Shown one piece after another: positions 50,930 through 58,845 of a DNA stretch of 64,000 nt. The stretch is from Paenibacillus cookii (lineage in GTDB: Bacteria; Bacillota; Bacilli; Paenibacillales; Paenibacillaceae), in assembly GCF_018333375.1 (NCBI RefSeq), contig NZ_BORW01000022.1, positions 1-64,000 of the forward strand. Direction: 5' to 3'. Position numbers and translations under genes: made by a program. The notes under the pieces were generated by a model. The model was given only the letters and a program-made list of their open reading frames with translations. It searched no databases and was not told the origin of the DNA. Numbering within the stretch: the stretch's first letter is position 1; the number at the start of each line of letters is the position of its first letter.

Positions 50930-51835
50930 TCAGTTTTCGGCCTGTTCCCGCACGTATTGGATAAACCTTTCGCAAACGGGCGAAGCCGGCTGATCGGCAT
51001 GGTACGCAAGCACGCCGGTCACGGTTGGATCGGCCTGTCCGGGCAGCGGCAGCGAACGGAGCGCACCGGACGCAAGCTCCTCCCGGATGCCGGAAAGCGG
51101 GAACAGGCTGATGAATTCACCGGACCGCACCATGTTTTTTACGATTTCCGGCGAATCGGCCGCCGTCCGCTCCCAAAGATGGATCCCGGAAGCGGCCGCA
51201 TACGCGCGCGCGTAGTCCGTCATAAACGCCCCCTCGCCGTGCTGCGCGAAAAACTGCTGGGCAATGAGCTTCTGCGTCACCGACTTGAGTCCGGCAAACG
51301 CATGTGTTCCGGAAAAAATAAGCTCGATGCGATCTTGGGAGAACTTTTCTTCTTTTACCGGCTTCTGTCCGTCAGGAGAACCCTCGGCTTCGGCATAATA
51401 AAACGCCAGATCGATCTCCTGGTTCAGCAGCCGCTCTTTGGCGAGGCGGGTGGGCGTGACGTTCAATTCGATTTGGACGCCCGGATACAGGCAACAAAAG
51501 CCGCTGATCAGCTCCGGGAGCACGTAAGACCCCATCATGCCGTCGGCCCCGATGTGCAAGCGCCCTTTGTTGAGATCCGCGTAATCCTGAACCGCTTTGC
51601 GGGCTTCCTGCGCCATCGCCGTCATTTTCACCGCATACGGATACAGCGCCTTTCCGGCCTCGGTCAGCCAGATGCGGCCCCTTTTCGTCTCAAACAAGGC
51701 TACCCCCAGCTCTTCCTCCAGGCTTTTCATATGAAACGTCACGGTCGGCTGCTTCATATCCAGCTCCCGTGCCACGTCCGTCACTTTTTTCAGTTTCTCG
51801 ATCAGAACGAGGATGTGCAATTTTAACAAATTCAT
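50930..51835 (-). CDS. LysR-family transcriptional regulator
   Basis: A 301-residue LysR protein starting MNLLKLHILVLIEKLKKVTDVARELDMKQPTVTFHMKSLEEELG. The recognition helix KQPTVTFHM departs from the usual SQPxLS pattern. The start at 51835 follows AGGGGGA. It diverges from pstS with a 198-base AT-rich gap, but pst operons are normally under PhoP, so control of pst by this protein is uncertain. Confidence 0.88.
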   Translation of the reverse strand: MNLLKLHILVLIEKLKKVTDVARELDMKQPTVTFHMKSLEEELGVALFETKRGRIWLTEAGKALYPYAVKMTAMAQEARKAVQDYADLNKGRLHIGADGMMGSYVLPELISGFCCLYPGVQIELNVTPTRLAKERLLNQEIDLAFYYAEAEGSPDGQKPVKEEKFSQDRIELIFSGTHAFAGLKSVTQKLIAQQFFAQHGEGAFMTDYARAYAAASGIHLWERTAADSPEIVKNMVRSGEFISLFPLSGIREELASGALRSLPLPGQADPTVTGVLAYHADQPASPVCERFIQYVREQAEN

Positions 51836-51937
51836 GGGGGTCCCCCTGGTGATCATCAAATTCTTAACTACCATTATAGATTTATTCTATTTAATTATAA
51901 ATAGATTATATATTTTTTTATTCTTCATTTTACAAAA

Positions 51938-51960
51938 CGCAACATTTCATAAAACGATAG
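51938..51960 (+). promoter_or_regulatory. Candidate PhoP-binding box before pstS
   Basis: TTTACA, CAACAT and AAAACG-like hexamers follow at about 11-base intervals in the stretch ACAAAACGCAACATTTCATA, a loose match to tandem TT(A/T/C)ACA PhoP half sites. It lies about 75-95 bases before the pstS start. Confidence 0.35.
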
Positions 51961-51980
51961 GGAACTACAATGAGTTTGTA

Positions 51981-51999
51981 GGCAGCCAAGAGAGCTGCC
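51981..51999 (+). promoter_or_regulatory. Leader hairpin before pstS
   Basis: GGCAGC (51981-51986) pairs with GCTGCC (51994-51999) around seven bases. It lacks a T tract and may stabilise the mRNA end. Confidence 0.4.
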
Positions 52000-52033
52000 G
52001 GGAGATCACTCAAAAACAGGGGGAAACCAAAAG

Positions 52034-52966
52034 ATGATCAAGATGAAAAAATCGCTTCTCATGCTGTGCACGTTGGCGCTGGTTGTTATGCTGGCCGCAT
52101 GCGGCAGCAAAAATACCGAAGACACGAGCAGCGCTTCCGGCGCTGCGACAGACGATAAATCCTCGGCCACGGAACTGAGCGGCTCGATCCTGGCGGTCGG
52201 CTCGACGGCGCTTCAACCGCTCGTCGAACAAGCTGCGCAAAAATTCATGGCGGAATCCCAATACTCCAAAATCCAGGTTCAAGTGCAAGGCGGCGGCAGC
52301 GGCACCGGTTTGACGCAAGTTGCAGGCGGGCAAGCCGACATCGGCAACTCCGACGTATTTGCGGAAGAAAAGCTGAAAGACGAAGCCAAAGACCTGGTTG
52401 ACCACCAGGTGGCGGTTGTGGCCATGGCGGCGGTAACCAATCCGGACGTCGGCGTAGACAGCCTGACGAAGCAGCAGCTGGTCGATATTTTCACGGGTAA
52501 AGTCACGAACTGGAAAGAAGTCGGCGGCAAAGACGAAAAAATCGTCATCGTCAACCGTCCGGCAAGCTCCGGCACCCGCAAAACTTTCGAAAAATACGCG
52601 CTGGGTACTTCGACCGAAGATCTGAAAGGTTCCATCCAGGAAGAATCCTCCGGCACGGTCAAAAAAATCGTGGCTGAAAGCCCAGGGGCGATCGGTTACC
52701 TGGCACTCTCTTACCTGGACGACAAAGTGAAAGTGCTCAAATACGAAGGCGTGGAAGCAACGGTTGAAAACGTAACGTCCGGCAAATATCCGGTATGGGC
52801 TTACGAGCATATGTACACGAAAGGCGAACCTAAGCCTGAAGTCAAAGCATTCCTTGATTACATCGCTTCGGATGCCGTTCAAAACGGCGACGTCGTAGAG
52901 CTTGGCTACATTCCGGTCAGCAAAATGGAAGTCAAACGCGACGCCGAAGGCAACATTACGAAGTAA
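52034..52966 (+). CDS. pstS: Phosphate ABC transporter substrate-binding lipoprotein
   Basis: A 310-residue lipoprotein with lipobox LAAC (Cys at about residue 22) and a Ser/Thr-rich linker. The phosphate-binding segments are all visible: AVGSTALQPLVEQAA, QGGGSGTGLTQV, QADIGNSDVF and NRPASSGTRKTF. It captures phosphate outside the membrane and passes it to PstC/PstA. AGGGGG precedes the ATG. A hairpin after the gene separates it from pstCAB, allowing more pstS mRNA than permease mRNA. Confidence 0.95.
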   Translation: MIKMKKSLLMLCTLALVVMLAACGSKNTEDTSSASGAATDDKSSATELSGSILAVGSTALQPLVEQAAQKFMAESQYSKIQVQVQGGGSGTGLTQVAGGQADIGNSDVFAEEKLKDEAKDLVDHQVAVVAMAAVTNPDVGVDSLTKQQLVDIFTGKVTNWKEVGGKDEKIVIVNRPASSGTRKTFEKYALGTSTEDLKGSIQEESSGTVKKIVAESPGAIGYLALSYLDDKVKVLKYEGVEATVENVTSGKYPVWAYEHMYTKGEPKPEVKAFLDYIASDAVQNGDVVELGYIPVSKMEVKRDAEGNITK

Positions 52967-52999
52967 GCCCTGACCGGGCGCAAAACCTCATGGCAAGAA

Positions 53000-53029
53000 A
53001 GAGGCGAAAGGGAATTTCGCCTCTATTTT
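53000..53029 (+). terminator. Partial terminator between pstS and pstC
   Basis: AGAGGCGAAA pairs with TTTCGCCTCT and is followed by ATTTTC. The weak T tract suggests that some transcripts pass on into pstC. Confidence 0.65.
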
Positions 53030-53051
53030 CACATTAGAAAGAAGGACAACG

Positions 53052-53987
53052 ATGAAAACCATTGATGAAAGGCCTGTTCAAGTTCAGCCTGCGCGCGGCA
53101 CCCGCTGGAAAAAACATCATGCTGAAGATGTCGCGGGCCGGAGCTATACGTTCATTTGCGCGGCTCTGCTCATTGTCATCATATTATCCATCGTCTATTT
53201 CGTCGCGTCCAAAGGACTTGCGACTTTCTTTCGCGATGGCGTCAGCCTGAGCGATTTTTTGTTCGGCACCACCTGGGACCCGGAAGGCAATAACGGCGAG
53301 CCGATGTACGGCGTGCTGCCGTTTATCTTCGGGTCGTTCGCCACGTCGCTGCTGGCTGCGCTGATCGCAAGCCCGCTCAGCATCTGCGCTTCGCTGTTCA
53401 TGACCGAAATCGTGCCCGGCTGGGGCAAAAAGCTGCTGCAGCCCGTCATCGAGCTGCTCGCCGGCATCCCTTCGGTCGTTTACGGCTTTATCGGCCTGAC
53501 CGTCGTCGTGCCTTTTTTGCGGAACGTGTTCCCCGGACAAGGGATCGGGATCGCGGCGGGGGCCATCGTTCTTTCCGTCATGATTTTGCCGACGATCACG
53601 AGCGTGGCGGCGGACGCGCTGGCGTCGCTGCCGCGCGGCTTGAAGGAGTCTTCGTTTGCGCTGGGGGCGACCCGCTGGCAGACGATCTCCAGAGTTATTT
53701 TGCCAACCGTTTTGCCTTCTATTCTGACGGGCGTCGTGCTGGGGATGGCTCGCGCCTTCGGCGAAGCGCTGGCCGTGCAGATGGTTATCGGCAACGCGCC
53801 GCATATTCCGCGGTCGCTGTTTGAATCGGCATCGACGCTTACGAGCGTCATTACGCTGGATATGGGCAACACCGTCATGGGATCCGCGCACAGCAACGCG
53901 CTGTGGAGCATGGCGCTTGCGCTGATGTTCATGACCTTCGTATTCGTTATGATCGTCCGGCTTTTGGAAAGGAGACATCGGATTTGA
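53052..53987 (+). CDS. pstC: Phosphate ABC transporter permease
   Basis: A 311-residue permease with six hydrophobic segments after a basic N-terminus. LAGIPSVVYGFIGLTVVVPFLRN and the coupling loop SLPRGLKESSFALGATRWQTISRVILPTVLPSILTGVVLGMARAFGEALAVQMVIGN are PstC marks. Its stop overlaps the TTG start of pstA, so the two subunits are translationally coupled. Confidence 0.95.
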   Translation: MKTIDERPVQVQPARGTRWKKHHAEDVAGRSYTFICAALLIVIILSIVYFVASKGLATFFRDGVSLSDFLFGTTWDPEGNNGEPMYGVLPFIFGSFATSLLAALIASPLSICASLFMTEIVPGWGKKLLQPVIELLAGIPSVVYGFIGLTVVVPFLRNVFPGQGIGIAAGAIVLSVMILPTITSVAADALASLPRGLKESSFALGATRWQTISRVILPTVLPSILTGVVLGMARAFGEALAVQMVIGNAPHIPRSLFESASTLTSVITLDMGNTVMGSAHSNALWSMALALMFMTFVFVMIVRLLERRHRI

Positions 53988-54880
53988 GAGCGAAACTGAC
54001 CGACAAAATAGCAACTTTCTTCATCGTGGTGTTTTCCTTGTTGATCGTCGCGGTGCTTGTAGGCCTGATCGGCTTTATTCTGGTGCGGGGGCTCAGCCAT
54101 ATCGACTGGCATTTCCTGACCTCCGTTCCGCAAACGATCCGCGAAGGGGGCGGCATCGGCCCGCAGCTGTTCAACTCCTTGTTTTTGCTGGTTCTGACCC
54201 TGATCATTACGATTCCGCTCGGACTCGGCGCAGGGATTTACATGGCCGAATACGCGAAGCCGGGCAAAATCACCGGCACGATCCGGCTGGTCGTCGAAGT
54301 GTTGTCCTCGTTTCCGTCGATCGTGGTCGGTTTGTTCGGCCTGCTGCTGATCGTCAATACGTTCGGTTTCGGATTTTCGCTGTTCTCCGGCGCGCTGGTG
54401 CTGACGATTTTCAACCTGCCGCTGATGGTGCGGATTACGGAGCAGGCGTTCCGCAGCGTGCCGAAGGAGCAGAAGGAGGCGGGGCTTGCGCTCGGGCTGT
54501 CCAAATGGAAAATCATTTCCTCGGTCCTGTTCCCGGTGGCTCTTCCAAGCATCGTGACCGGTACGGTTTTGGCCGCCGGCAGGGTGTTCGGGGAAGCGGC
54601 AGCGCTGCTCTTTACGGCAGGGATGTCCACGCCGCGCCTGGATTTCACCAATTGGAACCCGCTTAGCCCGACGTCGCCGATCAATCCGTTCCGTCCGGCC
54701 GAAACGCTGGCCGTGCATATTTGGAAAATCAACAGCGAAGGCCTGGCGCCGGACGCGGCCCAAATCGCCGCAGGCGCATCGGCCGTGCTCGTCATTCTCG
54801 TGCTGCTGTTTAATCTGTTCGCTAGGTGGCTTGGCGGCGTGTTGTACAAAGCGATGACGGCATCCAAGCGCATGGGATAG
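53984..54880 (+). CDS. pstA: Phosphate ABC transporter permease (TTG start)
   Basis: A 298-residue permease. The start is TTG at 53984, inside the pstC stop (ATTTGA), with AAAGGAGA nine bases before; an ATG upstream at 53903 would lie deep in pstC and has no ribosome site. SFPSIVVGLFGLLLIVNTFGF and the loop SVPKEQKEAGLALGLSKWKIISSVLFPVALPSIVTGTVLAAGRVFGEAAALLFTAG identify PstA. Confidence 0.93.
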   Translation: MRAKLTDKIATFFIVVFSLLIVAVLVGLIGFILVRGLSHIDWHFLTSVPQTIREGGGIGPQLFNSLFLLVLTLIITIPLGLGAGIYMAEYAKPGKITGTIRLVVEVLSSFPSIVVGLFGLLLIVNTFGFGFSLFSGALVLTIFNLPLMVRITEQAFRSVPKEQKEAGLALGLSKWKIISSVLFPVALPSIVTGTVLAAGRVFGEAAALLFTAGMSTPRLDFTNWNPLSPTSPINPFRPAETLAVHIWKINSEGLAPDAAQIAAGASAVLVILVLLFNLFARWLGGVLYKAMTASKRMG

Positions 54881-54894
54881 GAGGGACATCATAC

Positions 54895-55653
54895 ATGAAC
54901 AACGCAACGTTTCGAACAGAACATCTCAGCGTATTTTACGGGCAATACGAAGCGGTTAAAAATATCAGCCTGAGTTTCCCGGAAAAAAGCGTCACCGCCC
55001 TGATCGGTCCTTCGGGCTGCGGCAAATCGACGTTTTTGCGCTCCTTGAACCGGATGAACGACGAAATTTCCCAGGCCAAAATCAAAGGGCGCATCTGGAT
55101 CGACGGGGTGGACATCAACGACCCGGGCACCGACGTCATTCAGCTTCGCCAAAAAATCGGCATGGTCTGGCAGAAGCCGAACCCGTTTTATAAATCCATT
55201 TACGAAAATATCGCCTTCGGGCCGAAATACCATGGCATCAAAAATAAAGCAGAGCTGGATGAAATCGTGGAGACAAGCCTGCGCAAAGCGGCGCTGTGGG
55301 ACGAGGTCAAAGACCGCCTGAAGCAGTCGGCCTTGTCCTTGTCCGGCGGCCAGCAGCAGCGTCTCTGCATCGCAAGGGCCTTATCCGTCAAACCGGGCAT
55401 TTTGCTGCTCGACGAGCCGGCTTCGGCGCTCGACCCGGTATCGACGGCGAAAGTCGAGGAGCTGATTACAGACCTGAAAAAGGAACTCAGCATCGTCATC
55501 GTTACCCATAACATGCAGCAGGCGGCGCGCATTTCCGATTACACCGCGTATTTTTATTTGGGAAGCTTGATGGAGCATGATACGACGGAAAAAATCTTTA
55601 CGAATCCCGAGCAGCAGATGACGCAGGATTACATTTCGGGAAGGTTCGGTTAA
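54895..55653 (+). CDS. pstB: Phosphate ABC transporter ATP-binding protein
   Basis: A 252-residue ATPase. Walker A GPSGCGKST, the PstB-specific SLNRMNDEI segment and DPGTDVIQLRQKIGMVWQKPNPF, signature LSGGQQQRLCIARAL and Walker B ILLLDEPASALDP are present, with the switch His in VTHNMQQAAR. Start at 54895 after AGGAGGG, 14 bases after pstA. No phoU follows. Confidence 0.96.
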   Translation: MNNATFRTEHLSVFYGQYEAVKNISLSFPEKSVTALIGPSGCGKSTFLRSLNRMNDEISQAKIKGRIWIDGVDINDPGTDVIQLRQKIGMVWQKPNPFYKSIYENIAFGPKYHGIKNKAELDEIVETSLRKAALWDEVKDRLKQSALSLSGGQQQRLCIARALSVKPGILLLDEPASALDPVSTAKVEELITDLKKELSIVIVTHNMQQAARISDYTAYFYLGSLMEHDTTEKIFTNPEQQMTQDYISGRFG

Positions 55654-55682
55654 TTGTTCTCCGCCGGAACCGCTGTCCGTGC

Positions 55683-55736
55683 CAAAAAAAAGGGTACCCC
55701 CAGGTTCGCTGAACCTTCGGGGATACCCTTTTTGGC
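55683..55736. terminator. Bidirectional terminator after pstB
   Basis: AAAAAGGGTACCCC pairs with GGGGATACCCTTTTT, with an inner AGGTTC/GAACCT stem. A and T runs on the two sides fit both pstB and the convergent uspA-like gene. Confidence 0.88.
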
Positions 55737-55754
55737 ATGCTCTTTTCGAACCCG

Positions 55755-56177
55755 CTATCTGACGATCATGACCGCACAGTGGGCATGCTGCACGACGCTG
55801 TGGCTGACGCTGCCGATCAGCAGTTCCGACATCAGGCCGATGCCCCGGCTGCCCATGACGATCAGGTCGGCGTGCTGCTCCTCGGCCGTTTTGCAAATGA
55901 CGGAAGCGGGGTCTCCGGTTTTGGTGTACGTTTCGTAACCGATCCCCTGCTTGGAGAGGGATGCCGTGGCCGGAGCCAATACTTTTTCTCCTTCTTCCCG
56001 GATGTGCTCCTCCAAATCGATGCCTACAGGCGGCTCGTTGATGGAGATGGAGGGATTCACATGAAGAAGCGCCAGCTCCGGCATGTTTTTCAAGCTTTGC
56101 ATGAGCCGTACGGCCGTATCCAGCGCGCGGCGGGCATGCTCGGAACCGTCAAGCGGCACGAGAATTCGATTATACAT
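55755..56177 (-). CDS. Universal stress protein, UspA family
   Basis: A 140-residue UspA protein beginning MYNRILVPLDGSEHARRALDTAV and ending DLIVMGSRGIGLMSELLIGSVSHSVVQHAHCAVMIV. The ATP-binding pattern GxxGxxxxxxxGS(V/T) is present as GSRGIGLMSELLIGSVS. RBS AAGGAGG precedes the start. It follows the MFS gene on the same strand after 15 bases, so the two are likely in one transcript. Confidence 0.92.
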   Translation of the reverse strand: MYNRILVPLDGSEHARRALDTAVRLMQSLKNMPELALLHVNPSISINEPPVGIDLEEHIREEGEKVLAPATASLSKQGIGYETYTKTGDPASVICKTAEEQHADLIVMGSRGIGLMSELLIGSVSHSVVQHAHCAVMIVR

Positions 56178-56192
56178 GAAGAGGACCTCCTT

Positions 56193-57410
56193 TTAATGGC
56201 CTTCCGCCCGGTCAACATGCTTCAGATGACGGCGGCTGGCAAGTAAAACGATGACACCAATAAATACCATCAATCCGCCAAAATAAAACGGCGTTTCGGC
56301 ATGGTACCATTCCGAAAGCTTGCCGGCGAGCCAAGGAGAAACGGCGCCCCCAAGGAAACGGACGAAGCTGTATGCCGCGGAAGCGACGGAACGTTCCACC
56401 GGTGCAGCCTGCATGACGGCCGTCGTGATCAGCGTGTTGTTGATGCCGAGGAAAATGCCGGCCACGATGACGCAGACGATGACGGTTTTCGGCGAGTGGT
56501 TGTACGTGCCGATCCCCATGATGACGAGGACGATCGTAAACAGCGTAAGCACCGTGCAAATCGATTTCACGACGCTAAACCGTTTTTGCAGCTTCGGAGC
56601 GACAAATACGGACGTGAAGGCAAGCAGGATGCCCCAGCCGAAGAAGACGTAACCGAGACCGTGCTCATCCAGTTCCATGACGTACGGAGAGTAGGCCATC
56701 AGCGTGAAAAAGCCGAAGTTGTACAGGAATGCGGTGATTCCGAGCGTCAGCAGGGCCGGATAGGACAGCGCTTTGAACGGGTCGGCCAGGGTGCTGGCTT
56801 TTTTCGGCTTCGGAATGGACGGAAGCATAAAGATGATGAAGATGAAAGCAAGAAGCATAAGGACCGCAACGCCGAAAAACGGTCCGCGCCAGCTGATGGA
56901 GCCGAGCTCCCCGCCAAGCAGCGGTCCGACCGAAATGCCGAGGCCAAGCGCGGCTTCGTACAGGATGATCGCTTTAGCCGTGCCGGACGTGGACAGGCCG
57001 ACGATGGCGGACAAGGCGGTAGCGATAAACAGGGCGTTGCCCAGTCCCCAGCCTCCGCGGAAGCCGACGATTTGGCCGATCGTGTCCGAGAATCCCCCAA
57101 GCGCGGAGAAGATGATGATGAGCAAAATGCCGGTAAGCAATGTTTTTTTGATGCCGATCCGGCTGGAAATGACGCCGGTAATGAGCATGGCTACCCCGGT
57201 CACCAGGTTGTAGCTGGTAAACAGGAGGGATACCTGGCTTTTGCTGGCATGCAGCTGCGCGGCGATCGCAGGCAAAATCGGGTCGACGAGTCCGAGACCC
57301 ATAAAAGAGATGACGCAGGCAAAGGCGATCGCCCATACCGCTTTGGGCTGGGAAAGCAGCCCGGCTTTCCTCTGTTCAAGTTCCAGAGGTTCGGTTGCGT
57401 TAGACTTCAT
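56193..57410 (-). CDS. MFS multidrug exporter, YfmO-like
   Basis: A 405-residue transporter with twelve hydrophobic segments. It has the motif A loop GVISSRIGIKKTLLTGILL, the motif C region LGLGISVGPLLGGELGSISWRGPFFGVAVLM (drug/H+ antiporter), and the 12-segment length of Bcr/YfmO-like exporters. The start is uncertain: 57410 has GAGGT at ten bases, 57419 and 57449 are in-frame alternatives. In Bacillus subtilis yfmO is preceded by its MerR regulator yfmP; here the matching place holds only a short broken frame. Confidence 0.85.
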   Translation of the reverse strand: MKSNATEPLELEQRKAGLLSQPKAVWAIAFACVISFMGLGLVDPILPAIAAQLHASKSQVSLLFTSYNLVTGVAMLITGVISSRIGIKKTLLTGILLIIIFSALGGFSDTIGQIVGFRGGWGLGNALFIATALSAIVGLSTSGTAKAIILYEAALGLGISVGPLLGGELGSISWRGPFFGVAVLMLLAFIFIIFMLPSIPKPKKASTLADPFKALSYPALLTLGITAFLYNFGFFTLMAYSPYVMELDEHGLGYVFFGWGILLAFTSVFVAPKLQKRFSVVKSICTVLTLFTIVLVIMGIGTYNHSPKTVIVCVIVAGIFLGINNTLITTAVMQAAPVERSVASAAYSFVRFLGGAVSPWLAGKLSEWYHAETPFYFGGLMVFIGVIVLLASRRHLKHVDRAEGH

Positions 57411-57483
57411 GGAATACATTACCTCACTTTTTTGTAAATGATTTTTCATTTTTCAGAAGTGCGCATCACAAGAAAACGGGGCT

Positions 57484-57720
57484 TCAAGGCTTTGCCGAGA
57501 AAAAAGGACCCCATTGCTCCTGGTTCGGGCGCTTCGGTCCGTTTCCCCCCATCGAATGCGTGACCGAAAGCGCCGAGACGGTCCTTCGTCCGTTCCGCCC
57601 GGTCTGCATCGCCTTCATTTTTACGATTTTATGGCAAATCCATTCGAGTTGCTTGTCGAGCGATTGCCGCATGTGCGGGAAGCATGCCCGCGCTTATAAA
57701 TCCGGCGACATCCATCATTT
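57484..57720 (-). pseudogene. Possible relic of a MerR-type regulator
   Basis: Minus-strand codons from about 57696 to 57484 read HMRQSLDKQLEWICHKIVKMKAMQ and continue to a stop, a coiled-coil pattern like the C-terminal dimer helix of MerR regulators. No HTH part is left: the two frames beginning at ATG 57712/57709 stop after about 30 codons. Its position upstream of a YfmO-like exporter and behind a palindromic promoter agrees with a lost yfmP-like gene. Recognition is weak. Confidence 0.3.
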
Positions 57721-57724
57721 TAAT

Positions 57725-57753
57725 CCTATATAACGTTAACGTCAACGTTAACT
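57725..57753 (-). promoter_or_regulatory. Palindromic promoter-operator upstream of exporter
   Basis: GTTAACGT and ACGTTAAC arms meet in the stretch AACGTTAACGTCAACGTTAAC. On the minus strand TTGACG and TAAAAT lie 17 bases apart within and after it. Such dyads are typical of MerR-type drug-exporter promoters. Confidence 0.45.
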
Positions 57754-57823
57754 TTTGAGTGGACGCCATTTGTGCGTGCCGTTTTTCTCCGGAGCTATTT
57801 GTTCGAAGCCGTAGTTAATATGC

Positions 57824-57877
57824 CCAAACGAAAACAGCTCTATAAGCCGGAAGGATTGCCGGATCATAGAGCTGTTT
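57824..57877. terminator. Terminator after the double-HTH regulator
   Basis: AAAACAGCTCTAT pairs with ATAGAGCTGTTT, with an inner GCCGG/CCGGC-like stem. On the minus strand it ends with TTTTCGTTTG. Confidence 0.75.
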
Positions 57878-57911
57878 GCCAAGGGTTGGCTTGGTAAACG
57901 CCGTATTTTGG

Positions 57912-58499
57912 TTAGGATTCGTTTAAAACGCAGTCCGCAAACAGGATGAATTTCGGGATGCGGAAAAAAAGCTCGGCCCGGTCCTGAAAGCTTGGGGATG
58001 GCAAGGTTCCTTGGTGCAGCCATTTGCGAAACGTGCCGGGGTGGATGTCCATCCATTCGCTGACGTCGCTGACCGAAAGGTCATGGACCATGCAAAGCCC
58101 CGTTAAAATTTTGTTGTCGACAGGCGAACGGGTTAACGTTCTCCGCATGAATCTGGACGGCGAAGGCTGACATATGATCGGGCTGCTCGAAGTTACGGAG
58201 CGGTTAAACAGGATATGGTGGGGATACCCGAGAAACTGGCATACTTTGTCCAGATTTTTTTTGCCGGGGATCCGGCCTTCATACACCCAGGCGCTGACGC
58301 TTCGGGAGGAGACGCCGAGCTCCTCGGCAAGCTGCGACAGCTTGATGTCGTTGACCATCAGCACCGCCAGCAACACCCGGTTGCGGATCTGGCAGCGGGA
58401 AGGCTTGCGAAAGCGTTTGACGCGAATGCCTTTTCCCAAATATTTGCGGTTGATCAGAGACCACGCCTGAATTGAATGCTGTTCTTGTTGTGTAGGCAT
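57912..58499 (-). CDS. Putative regulator with two helix-turn-helix domains
   Basis: A 195-residue basic protein. Two HTH units of about 55 residues are visible: VLLAVLMVNDIKLSQLAEELGVSSRSVSAWVYEGRIPGKKNLDKVCQFLGYP (about 42-95) and LTGLCMVHDLSVSDVSEWMDIHPGTFRKWLHQGTLPS (about 130-168). Each follows the XRE/Cro pattern, the second more degenerate. This suggests internal duplication. RBS GGAGG precedes the start. Targets are unknown; its neighbours do not show a clear regulatory partner. Confidence 0.75.
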   Translation of the reverse strand: MPTQQEQHSIQAWSLINRKYLGKGIRVKRFRKPSRCQIRNRVLLAVLMVNDIKLSQLAEELGVSSRSVSAWVYEGRIPGKKNLDKVCQFLGYPHHILFNRSVTSSSPIICQPSPSRFMRRTLTRSPVDNKILTGLCMVHDLSVSDVSEWMDIHPGTFRKWLHQGTLPSPSFQDRAELFFRIPKFILFADCVLNES

Positions 58500-58733
58500 A
58501 TTTCCTCCGAAGATTTTTCTTCAAATTCTACATTTTAAAAGGCTTCTTTTCAATAGTAACTATCGCCCATTTTTATGCCTTTCTTCCTAGTGCGTTATGC
58601 ATTTTTCGACATTTGCAGGCTGTTGGTCACAAACGAGCTTCTATGAATCTCCTTGATTTCCTAATATTTACGAAAAGATGACAGCAATGGTTACTGAATT
58701 GAAATTGAAACGACAGGCGGAGTCGGGTACAAT
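58500..58733 (+). promoter_or_regulatory. Intergenic region with deacetylase promoter
   Basis: The 346-base gap between divergent genes is AT-rich in its left half with no feature seen. On the plus strand TTGAAA (58705-58710) and TACAAT (58728-58733) are 17 bases apart and should drive the deacetylase gene, leaving a leader of about 105 bases. Confidence 0.6.
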
Positions 58734-58845
58734 GCAGAGGAACTAGATTGCTAGATTCGAAGTTTGGATTTGAGGAAAATGGTTTAATAGATTCCTTGAG
58801 ACTGCAAATCTATGCAAAATACGCGTAAAAGGTTGGTAGAGAGAA

